Source of the DNA: Alphaproteobacteria bacterium
GTDB taxonomy: Bacteria > Pseudomonadota > Alphaproteobacteria > UBA8366 > GCA-2717185
Length of the DNA stretch: 6,266 bases
Assembly (NCBI GenBank): GCA_016764135.1
Contig: JAESSL010000378.1
Location: 1 to 6,266 of the forward strand
Reading direction: 5' to 3'
Shown here: positions 1-5,312 of the stretch, piece after piece
Numbering within the stretch: position 1 is the first letter of the stretch
How the letters are laid out: each line of letters begins with the position of its first letter
Translations under genes and position numbers: made by a program
The notes under the pieces: model-generated
Told to the model about the DNA's origin: nothing
What the model saw: the letters and a program-made list of their open reading frames with translations, nothing else
Databases searched by the model: none

Positions 1-786
1 GCCAAAGGCGCCCTGCGCGCCTTCGAACCCCAGCCGGAAGCTGATGACTTCATCAAAGATCAACACCATGCCGCACTCCGTAGTCACCTGGCGCAACATA
101 TCGAGAAATTCTCGCGACGCCGGGATCAACCCGCCCCGGTTGGGGAGTGGATCCACTAGCACGCATGACAGTTCCGTTGCGTTCGCCCGGAGAATACGCT
201 CGGCTTCCTGGGGATGGTTGAAGGGAATGACGACCACGTCGTCGAGCACGCTTTGCGGTGTGCCTTTGGAATAGGGCACCGATTTAGGCTCCGCATTGCC
301 CCAGGTCTCGGGCCCGGAATCCAGACTGACCTCGGCAAAATCGTAGCTGCCGTGATAGGAGCCCTCGCATTTGGCGATCTTTGGCCGCCCGGTATGCGCA
401 CGCGCGGCCTTCAGCGCCATCATCACGGCCTCTGAGCCGGAATTAGCGAAGCGCACCTGTTCAAACCCCGGCACGCGGTCGCAGAGGAATTCAGCAAAAT
501 CGACTTCCTGTCCGGTCGGCAACGGAAAACAGGTTCCGATATCCAGTTGCGCCCGCACGGCGTCGTGAATTGTTGGGTGTGCGTGCCCATGCAGCAGGGA
601 GGTGTAATTGTTCAGCAGGTCGAGGTAGCGTCGCCCGTCCACATCGGTTAGCCAGCAGCCCTCGCCCGAGGCCGCATAGACGGGGAAGGGGGCCGACCAC
701 ACGGTGGTGCGGGAGTTTCCACCGGGTAACACATTTACCGCTCGGTCAAACAGGGCGCTGGATTTATCGTAAACTGCTGTGGTCAT
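1..786 (-). CDS. Class III PLP-dependent aminotransferase, glutamate-1-semialdehyde aminomutase-like (partial, C-terminus off the window)
   Basis: The frame stays open for 262 codons from ATG at 786 to the left edge, so about the first 60% of a typical ~430-residue class III aminotransferase is present. These enzymes use pyridoxal phosphate to move amino groups between an amino acid or amine and an oxo acid. Visible family marks are an N-terminal PGG (21-23), the phosphate-binding segment NSGSEA (115-120) followed by a helix, the YHG motif (144-146), the segment VDPLPNRGG (211-219), and DEV (245-247), whose Asp contacts the PLP ring nitrogen. The Schiff-base lysine would lie shortly beyond the window and cannot be checked. 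The start follows the dioxygenase stop by 7 nt with a weak GAGAG ribosome site, so the two genes are probably co-transcribed. The layout resembles HemL, but pairing with a dioxygenase argues for a specialised transaminase or aminomutase rather than tetrapyrrole synthesis. Family is sure; substrate is unknown. Confidence 0.9.
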   Translation of the reverse strand, partial: MTTAVYDKSSALFDRAVNVLPGGNSRTTVWSAPFPVYAASGEGCWLTDVDGRRYLDLLNNYTSLLHGHAHPTIHDAVRAQLDIGTCFPLPTGQEVDFAEFLCDRVPGFEQVRFANSGSEAVMMALKAARAHTGRPKIAKCEGSYHGSYDFAEVSLDSGPETWGNAEPKSVPYSKGTPQSVLDDVVVIPFNHPQEAERILRANATELSCVLVDPLPNRGGLIPASREFLDMLRQVTTECGMVLIFDEVISFRLGFEGAQGAFG

Positions 787-793
787 GATGCTC

Positions 794-1651
794 TCATATT
801 GTTGGTCCGTCTCCCGCCACCGTGGTGCGGATCAGAACGCGGGGTTGAGTCGCTGCGTCCCAGGCGCAGCGTCGATGCACGGCGCGGGTATTGTCCCACA
901 TCACCAGGTCGCCTTTGCGCCAGGTATGTCGATAGACAAGTTTCGGTTGCGTCGCGTGTTTGGTAAGCGCTTGAAGAAAAGCGTCGCTTTCGGCCTCGGG
1001 CCAGCCTTCGATCTGGATGGCGTGCGCGCCGATATAGATCGCTTTGCGCTGGTTTTTCGGGTGGGGTCTGACCAGCGCCTGACGAACCGGGGGTAGGCGC
1101 TTTTCTTCGTCTTTACCGACATTCTGATCGGTGCTGACTTTACGGGATTTAATTAAATCATGGATGACGGTTTGCCCTTCGGCGCGGTCCTGCATGTCTT
1201 TGGGCAGAGTGTCCCAGGCGCCGCGAAGGTCGGCGAATTCCGTCTCGCCGCCGGTTGGCGGTACGATCCGGGCCGATAGCATTGAAGCGTAGGCAGGCAC
1301 GGTCCGGAAGGAGCTGTCCGAATGCCAGCGCTCGGTGCCGGGCAGGCCGCGTTCGTCGCCAATGGGATAGAGTTTTCCGTTTTTATCCAGATTGCCGATA
1401 TAAGAGAGTTCCGGACGGTTGGATCCGCCATCGCGATTATATCGGATACTGGTCTCCAGCGTTCCAAAGCGGCGGCTATAGGCGATCTGCTGATCGTCGT
1501 TGATCTCCTGGTCCGGTAAAACCAGTATGCCGTATTCGTCGAATGCGGCTTGAATGTCCGCCAAATCCGCATCGAAAATGGGCTGACGCAAATCGACGCC
1601 TCGAATTTCTGCGGCAAAGGTTTCGGCCAAGGGCGTGACGGTTATTGTCAT
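794..1651 (-). CDS. TauD/TfdA-family Fe(II)/2-oxoglutarate-dependent dioxygenase
   Basis: A 285-residue protein of normal length for the TauD/TfdA family, cytoplasmic enzymes that couple 2-oxoglutarate decarboxylation to hydroxylation of a substrate, often releasing sulfite, phenol or an amine. The iron-binding facial triad is complete: His110 and Asp112 in RWHSDSSF, and His259 in NTRAVHRRC. Arg271, 12 residues after the distal His, is placed to bind the 2-oxoglutarate carboxylate, and Arg275 lies near where TauD holds the taurine sulfonate. Thr137 in GGETEF matches the TauD threonine that contacts 2-oxoglutarate. The N-terminus (AAEIRGVDLRQP, 14-25) is also typical. The ATG at 1651 is preceded by a good AGGGAG ribosome site. 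It is first in a two-gene unit with the aminotransferase. The active site looks intact, but the substrate cannot be read from sequence: taurine, phenoxyacetates or another small acid are all possible, and similarity to TauD alone does not establish taurine. Confidence 0.93.
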   Translation of the reverse strand: MTITVTPLAETFAAEIRGVDLRQPIFDADLADIQAAFDEYGILVLPDQEINDDQQIAYSRRFGTLETSIRYNRDGGSNRPELSYIGNLDKNGKLYPIGDERGLPGTERWHSDSSFRTVPAYASMLSARIVPPTGGETEFADLRGAWDTLPKDMQDRAEGQTVIHDLIKSRKVSTDQNVGKDEEKRLPPVRQALVRPHPKNQRKAIYIGAHAIQIEGWPEAESDAFLQALTKHATQPKLVYRHTWRKGDLVMWDNTRAVHRRCAWDAATQPRVLIRTTVAGDGPTI

Positions 1652-1707
1652 TACGAATGCTCCCTTTACACTAATTCAAACAGAACACGGAATAGAGAGT
1701 TCAGACG
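1652..1707. promoter_or_regulatory. Divergent intergenic spacer between dioxygenase and hydrolase-like genes
   Basis: These 56 bp separate two divergently transcribed genes and should hold both promoters and ribosome sites. The plus-strand gene has a weak GAGAG (1695-1699) 8 nt before its ATG. TTTACA at 1665-1670 could be a plus-strand -35 element, but no convincing -10 element lies at a matching distance, and no clear minus-strand promoter or operator dyad is seen. Promoter function is inferred from gene arrangement alone. Confidence 0.4.
1660..1665 (-). promoter_or_regulatory. Ribosome binding site of the dioxygenase gene
   Basis: On the minus strand this reads AGGGAG, with 8 nt before the ATG at 1651. 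It is the strongest Shine-Dalgarno match near this gene and fixes the chosen start. Confidence 0.7.
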
Positions 1708-2364
1708 ATGAGCGACGCAGAGTCAATTCAAGAGCCAATTCATGTCGTACTAGTGCCCGGCGCGGATGCGTTGGTCTTTAACGAGGATATCGCCGCCGCC
1801 CAACAGCGCGGCGCGCAGGTGTGGCCGGTGATCTATGGGCCGCCCACCGGGCATCCTATCGACGATTGCGAGGCGTATTATCAGTCGGTGTCGCAACGAA
1901 TCACGGTGATTGTCGACGAAATTCGCGCCTCGTCGCCAGCCCCCTTAATCTTTGCGTTCGGGCGCAATCTGGGCGGCAGCATCCTTGCCTACCACGCGGC
2001 GCAGAAAAATGACTTTCGCGCTCTGGTCATGATTGGCGTTATTCCGGAACTGACAACCTTTCGCCGCCATGGCGCGCATCAATCCGCAACGACGTTTCGC
2101 CAGCGATTGGCCGAGTCCGGCGAATTGGCGCGCATTGAAGACCTTGAACATCTGGATATGACAACGTCGTTGAAATCCTATCCGGCGGATCAATGCCTGA
2201 TTCAGGTTGGTGAACGCGACGATTATATGGATGAGCGCGCGTTCGACGCCTTTCGCGCGTTAGAAGCGCGCTTCCCGACAGAGTGGCTAGACGATGTTCA
2301 TGCCATGGTCGAGCCGGATACGCTGGCGCGCCGCTGGACGTTTATCGAGGCGTTGGTGAACTAA
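1708..2364 (+). CDS. Alpha/beta-hydrolase-fold-like protein with Asn at the nucleophile position
   Basis: A 218-residue soluble protein with no signal peptide. It follows the pattern of a small alpha/beta hydrolase: an opening strand with a glycine turn (IHVVLVPGAD, 11-20), a strand running into a nucleophile-elbow-like turn FAFGRNLGG (82-90), the strand ALVMIGVIP (105-113), then CLIQVGERDDYMDE (163-176) where the acid residue normally follows a strand (Asp171 or Asp172), and a late His198 before a final helix. The expected Gly-x-Ser-x-Gly is Gly85-Arg-Asn87-Leu-Gly89, so the catalytic serine is missing. Hydrolysis by the usual mechanism is therefore doubtful; a binding role or an altered reaction is possible. 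It is divergent from the dioxygenase-aminotransferase pair, which may hint at a shared pathway. The gene ends before the copper promoter at 2380, so it is not part of the cop operon. The fold is inferred by eye; function is not recognised. Confidence 0.75.
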   Translation: MSDAESIQEPIHVVLVPGADALVFNEDIAAAQQRGAQVWPVIYGPPTGHPIDDCEAYYQSVSQRITVIVDEIRASSPAPLIFAFGRNLGGSILAYHAAQKNDFRALVMIGVIPELTTFRRHGAHQSATTFRQRLAESGELARIEDLEHLDMTTSLKSYPADQCLIQVGERDDYMDERAFDAFRALEARFPTEWLDDVHAMVEPDTLARRWTFIEALVN

Positions 2365-2379
2365 TCACAGTTATTTCGC

Positions 2380-2410
2380 TTGACCTTCCCGTCAGGGGAA
2401 GGATTAGGTA
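2380..2410 (+). promoter_or_regulatory. CueR/HmrR-type copper-responsive promoter and operator
   Basis: A -35 element TTGACC (2380-2385) overlaps a perfect dyad, CCTTCC (2384-2389) - 7 nt - GGAAGG (2397-2402). MerR-family copper sensors (CueR in enterics, HmrR in rhizobia) bind ACCTTCC-N7-GGAAGGT between a -35 and a -10 held at an over-long 19-bp spacing, and activate by untwisting the DNA when Cu(I) is bound. Here the match is exact except for the last base (A instead of T), and a 19-bp spacer places the -10 at 2405-2410 (TAGGTA, a weak match, as expected for an activator-dependent promoter). The site faces the copper genes directly and lies 6 nt from the first start codon. The regulator gene itself is not in this window. 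Binding is inferred from the motif and the gene context. Confidence 0.82.
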
Positions 2411-2416
2411 GGCGTG

Positions 2417-2782
2417 ATGAAGCAAAAATTGCGACATAAACAAACGAAAAGTTTTCTGCGGTCGATTGTTATCGGCCTCGCGCTTTTGGCGGGTGTTGTG
2501 TTTATGGCGTCGCCGTTTTTGACGTCGGGCGCAGAAATGGGCCAGAGCGCCATCATCGTTGATCTGGCGGTGACGCCGGATGTTTTGTCGCATCAGCACG
2601 CGCCGTGGGATCATGATCGATACAAGACCAAGGCGCATTGCGGCGTTACGGGTTGTATCGCGATGAATGACCTGAAAATCTGGAAAAAAGAGCGGATGCC
2701 GTTTACCGGCAATCGCCTGGTTGACGTTGCGCCGCGCGGCGTCAACGCCGAGCATGAACTGCCGCCGCCACGAATCGGTTAA
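2417..2782 (+). CDS. Unrecognised small exported or membrane-anchored protein, first gene of the copper operon; probably cut short by a frameshift
   Basis: A 121-residue frame from ATG at 2417; a GTG at 2414 directly before it is less likely. A basic N-terminus (KQKLRHKQTK) and a hydrophobic stretch at about 14-36 form a signal peptide or membrane anchor, with a possible cleavage near SGA (37-39), so the rest should be periplasmic. That part holds a His-rich patch SHQHAPWDHD (58-67) and a Cys pair, HCGVTGC (Cys75, Cys80), both plausible metal ligands. I do not recognise the family. The last four residues (PRIG, after a run of prolines) precede a stop at 2780-2782, but the frame one base over continues as sensible protein sequence to 2906, overlapping the next gene. 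The natural product may thus be about 162 residues. The position directly behind the copper promoter suggests a role in copper binding or in setting operon expression, similar in place to CopL of Xanthomonas, but without visible similarity to it. Confidence 0.6.
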   Translation: MKQKLRHKQTKSFLRSIVIGLALLAGVVFMASPFLTSGAEMGQSAIIVDLAVTPDVLSHQHAPWDHDRYKTKAHCGVTGCIAMNDLKIWKKERMPFTGNRLVDVAPRGVNAEHELPPPRIG

Positions 2783-2906
2783 AGGCTTTCCCTCCTGGGA
2801 AGGCTATGTGGGCGTTGCCGCCTATAACAAAAATTTATTGGGCGCTTTGTCGCCCATGATGATGAAACCGACCGATTTATTCGAGGCGATTAACAATGAA
2901 AATTAA
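2769..2906 (+). pseudogene. Displaced C-terminal part of the preceding protein (other frame)
   Basis: From about 2769 the frame shifted by one base reads 45 codons, HESVKGFPSWEGYVG and onward to a C-terminal EAINNEN, stopping at 2904-2906. It includes aromatic and glycine-rich sequence (WEGYVGVAAYNKN) and a MMM run that look like ordinary protein. No good start with a ribosome site precedes it: the nearest in-frame ATG, at 2754, has none. Its end overlaps the cupredoxin start by 11 nt, the coupling seen elsewhere in this operon, which is what one expects if this is the true end of the gene at 2417. The likely slip point is the GCCGCCGCC run at 2761-2769. It could be a sequencing error, a real mutation or recoding; sequence alone cannot decide. 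Confidence 0.45.
2883..2886 (+). promoter_or_regulatory. Ribosome binding site of the cupredoxin gene
   Basis: GAGG lies 9 nt before the ATG at 2896 and inside the end of the preceding frame. It supports this start and allows translation to pass directly from the upstream frame. Confidence 0.55.
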
Positions 2907-3537
2907 GCTGAATTCACGACTGGTGGGCATGACGGCCGCTGGTGTTTTACTGGGCGCCGTATTGAGCGGCCCGGTGTTTGCTGCTGGCGGCCATAGTAGT
3001 GGCCAAAGCGACAGCCATAATGCCAGCCCCAAGGCGCCCGCCGAAACAAAGGGCGGTCAGAATGATGGCCATGGCGGTGGGCGTTCCCTGAGCTATGGCG
3101 AGGCAGGGGACCTTAACGAAGTGGACCGAACCGTTGAAATCATCATGACGGATATCGAGTACAACCTTCCGGAACTGTCCATAAAAGCCGGTGAGACGAT
3201 CCGGTTTGTGTTGAAGAACAAGGGCGAATTCCTGCACGAATTCAACATCGGACTACCGGCCATGCACGCCACGCATCAACAGGAAATGATGGCGATGATG
3301 GAAAACGGCATGATGACGGCGACTGAAATGGTGAAGATGAGCGCGGCGGAACACAGGCAGCATGGCATGAACATGTCGATGTCGCATGATGACCCTAACG
3401 CCGTGATTGTGGAGCCGGGGAAAACCGCTGAACTGATCTGGAAGTTCAAGGAAGCCGCCTCGCTGCAGTTCGCGTGCAACGTTCCCGGTCATTACGAAAG
3501 TGGCATGGTCGGTGAATTCAAGTTTTCCGCCCGATGA
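2896..3537 (+). CDS. Periplasmic cupredoxin, CopI-like copper-resistance protein
   Basis: A 213-residue secreted blue or green copper protein. A Sec signal peptide (1-29, MKIKLNS through a hydrophobic core to VFAA) is followed by a low-complexity His/Gly/Ser linker (31-63) and a plastocyanin-like domain (about 78-213). Type 1 copper ligands are visible as His114 (FLHEFNIG) and Cys194, His199 and Met204 in FACNVPGHYESGM. Between the first ligand and the rest lies an unusual Met/His-rich insert (about 121-165, with MHATHQQEMMAMMENGMM and HGMNMSMSHDD), likely able to bind extra Cu(I) or Cu(II). This arrangement resembles CopI, a cupredoxin linked to copper tolerance in Rubrivivax and Vibrio, but the assignment is by pattern, so no symbol is given. 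Its start overlaps the preceding frame by 11 nt and its stop overlaps the copA start by 4 nt (ATGA). It probably binds periplasmic copper or passes electrons to or from CopA. Confidence 0.9.
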   Translation: MKIKLNSRLVGMTAAGVLLGAVLSGPVFAAGGHSSGQSDSHNASPKAPAETKGGQNDGHGGGRSLSYGEAGDLNEVDRTVEIIMTDIEYNLPELSIKAGETIRFVLKNKGEFLHEFNIGLPAMHATHQQEMMAMMENGMMTATEMVKMSAAEHRQHGMNMSMSHDDPNAVIVEPGKTAELIWKFKEAASLQFACNVPGHYESGMVGEFKFSAR

Positions 3538-5312
3538 TACGAAAAACATTCTGGAGTTTGACGGCTCTGCTTGGCGTTTATGCCGGCGGCGCGGTTGCGG
3601 GGACCTATAACCTCACCATTGATGAGACGGTCGTCAACATAACGGGGCGAGAAACCCCCGCGATGGCGATCAATGGCGGCATTCCGGGACCGGTCTTGCG
3701 GTTCAAGGAAGGCGAAAACGTCGTCATCAACGTCACCAACAATCTCGACGTGACGTCCTCCATGCATTGGCATGGCTTTATCATCCCACCCAAAATGGAT
3801 GGCGTGCCGGGCATCAGCTATGACGGCATAAAGCCGGGTGAGACCTTCACCTATCGGTTTCCGATCGTGCAAAACGGGACCTATTGGTATCACAGTCATT
3901 CTGGTCTTCAGGAGCAGGCGGGCGTTTTCGGCGCTATTGTGATCACGCCGAAAAAGAGGGATCCGGTCAAATATGACCGGGAGCATGTGATCATTCTGTC
4001 GGACTGGAGCGACGAAAAACCCGAGACGGTTCTGAGCAACCTCAAAAAGCAGAGCGACTACTACAATTACAACAAAAGGACGGTTTTCGACTTCTTCAAG
4101 GACGTGGAGGAGAAAGGCCTGAGCGCATCAATCGACGAGCGAAAGATGTGGGGCGAGATGCGGATGGACGCGACGGATATCGTCGATGTGACCGGATACA
4201 CATTTTTGATGAATGGCAAAAACCCGGCGCAAAACTGGACGGGTTTGTTCAAACCGGGCGAGCGCGTGCGTCTGCGGTTCATCAACGGATCGGCGATGAC
4301 TTATTTCAAGATCCGGATTCCGGGGTTGAAAATGACCGTGGTCGCCGCCGATGGCCAAAACCTTCGACCGACGACGGTGGATGAATTCCAGATCGCCGTT
4401 GCGGAAGCTTATGACGTGATCGTTCAACCAAAGGAGGACCGCGCCTATACGATTTTTGCGGCCCCGATGGATAATAGCGGTTACGCCCGCGCAACCCTGG
4501 CGACGCGTCAGGGCGACAGTGCGGCTATTCCGGCGCTGGAAAAACGCCCGGTTCTGACCATGGCCGATATGCCCGCAGGCGCGATGGCCGGCATGGACCA
4601 CAGTTCCATGAAAGGGATGGATCACGGTTCCATGAAGATGGACGATAAGCCGATGGCCGGCATGGACCACGGATCCATGAAAGGGATGGACCACAGCTCC
4701 ATGAAGATGGGCGACAAGCCGATGGCCGGCATGGACCACAGTTCCATGAAAGGAATGAAATACGGTTCCATGAAGGGTATGGACCACAGCGCCATGAAAG
4801 GCATGAACCAGGGCGCGAAACCGGCAATGGCGTCGAAGGGTCACCGTATTCTTAAATACGGTGATTTGAAATCGCTGTTGCCTAATTTCGGAAAAAAGCC
4901 TGAACGCGAGCTCGTGCTCCGGCTTACGGGCAACATGGAGCGATATTTCTGGTCGATCAACGACAAGAAATATTCCGAGGCCGAACCGATCCGCTTTAAA
5001 CATAACGAGCGCGTCCGGGTCACGTTCATCAATACCACGATGATGAACCATCCCATGCATCTGCACGGGCACTGGATGGAGCTGGTCAACGGCTCACGCG
5101 CCTTCAAACCGCGCAAGCATGTGATCAATGTACGTCCGGGTCAAACGGTCTCCTTTGATCTGACCGCCGACGCCTTGGGGGAGTGGGCTTTTCATTGCCA
5201 CCTGCTCTATCACATGGCGACAGGCATGTTCCGAAAGGTAATTGTCGAGCCCGCCCCGGAGGCTTCATTGCCGCCTGCGACTCTTTTGGACGGAGGTCGG
5301 GTCAATGGGTGA
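3534..5312 (+). CDS. copA: Copper-resistance multicopper oxidase CopA (PcoA family)
   Basis: A 592-residue periplasmic oxidase that converts toxic Cu(I) to Cu(II) and binds many extra copper ions. All four copper-motif blocks are intact: HWHG (His78, His80), HSH (His120, His122), HPMHLHG (His506, His509, His511) and HCHLLYHMATGM (His554, Cys555, His556, His560, Met565). The type 1 site is therefore His506, Cys555, His560, Met565, and the remaining His residues build the trinuclear centre. Family-specific stretches include SHSGLQEQAG, LSDWSDE, DYYNYNKRTV and WGEMRMDATDI. A Met/His-rich repeat region (351 to about 432) between the second and third cupredoxin domains is the expected copper-loading segment. 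The N-terminus (MIRKTFWSLTALLGVYAGGAVAG) looks like a Sec signal with cleavage near residue 22; the twin-arginine motif common in CopA is absent. The start overlaps the cupredoxin stop as ATGA and has little ribosome site of its own, so it depends on coupled translation. This CopA is the oxidase, not the copper ATPase of the same name. Confidence 0.97.
   Translation: MIRKTFWSLTALLGVYAGGAVAGTYNLTIDETVVNITGRETPAMAINGGIPGPVLRFKEGENVVINVTNNLDVTSSMHWHGFIIPPKMDGVPGISYDGIKPGETFTYRFPIVQNGTYWYHSHSGLQEQAGVFGAIVITPKKRDPVKYDREHVIILSDWSDEKPETVLSNLKKQSDYYNYNKRTVFDFFKDVEEKGLSASIDERKMWGEMRMDATDIVDVTGYTFLMNGKNPAQNWTGLFKPGERVRLRFINGSAMTYFKIRIPGLKMTVVAADGQNLRPTTVDEFQIAVAEAYDVIVQPKEDRAYTIFAAPMDNSGYARATLATRQGDSAAIPALEKRPVLTMADMPAGAMAGMDHSSMKGMDHGSMKMDDKPMAGMDHGSMKGMDHSSMKMGDKPMAGMDHSSMKGMKYGSMKGMDHSAMKGMNQGAKPAMASKGHRILKYGDLKSLLPNFGKKPERELVLRLTGNMERYFWSINDKKYSEAEPIRFKHNERVRVTFINTTMMNHPMHLHGHWMELVNGSRAFKPRKHVINVRPGQTVSFDLTADALGEWAFHCHLLYHMATGMFRKVIVEPAPEASLPPATLLDGGRVNG
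4584..4815 (+). repeat. Tandem 69-bp repeat encoding Met/His-rich copper-binding units in copA
   Basis: Two near-identical 69-bp units (4584-4652 and 4653-4721) are followed by a third copy from 4722 that decays toward 4815. Each 23-residue unit starts MAG, holds two GMDHxSMK octads, and ends MDDKP or MGDKP. Counting all copies there are about seven octads, the most worn being GMKYGSMK and GMDHSAMK. The frame is kept throughout, so the array can grow or shrink by whole units. The Met and His residues are typical copper ligands. Confidence 0.93.
5292..5296 (+). promoter_or_regulatory. Ribosome binding site deciding the copB start
   Basis: GGAGG lies inside the end of copA, 8 nt before the ATG at 5305. 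It favours this start over an upstream in-frame ATG at 5242, which would put an Arg-rich, non-signal sequence before the signal peptide. Confidence 0.8.

Noticed and set aside
1..786. Calling the aminotransferase hemL
   Set aside because: Motifs fit the wider class III group. The catalytic lysine region is outside the window, and the dioxygenase partner does not suggest tetrapyrrole synthesis.
794..1651. Calling the dioxygenase tauD
   Set aside because: The iron and 2-oxoglutarate residues are shared by the whole TauD/TfdA family, and no taurine transport genes (tauABC) are seen nearby.
2384..2402. The 7-bp-stem inverted repeat as a Rho-independent terminator of the hydrolase-like gene
   Set aside because: No T-run follows, and the dyad overlaps TTGACC with exactly the geometry of a MerR-family copper promoter facing copper genes, which explains it better.
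2414..2416. GTG at 2414 as the start of the first copper-operon gene
   Set aside because: An ATG follows immediately, and the predicted transcription start lies at or after 2416.
4584..4815. CRISPR-like array
   Set aside because: The units are contiguous without unique spacers and encode in-frame Met/His-rich protein within copA.
4128..5072. Long minus-strand open frame of 314 codons opposite copA
   Set aside because: It is a His-rich mirror of the copA repeats, lies wholly inside a secure gene and resembles no known protein.
5242..5304. Upstream ATG at 5242 as the start of copB
   Set aside because: It has no good ribosome site, adds an Arg-rich stretch before the signal peptide and enlarges the overlap with copA to 71 nt. 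GGAGG at 5292-5296 points to the ATG at 5305.
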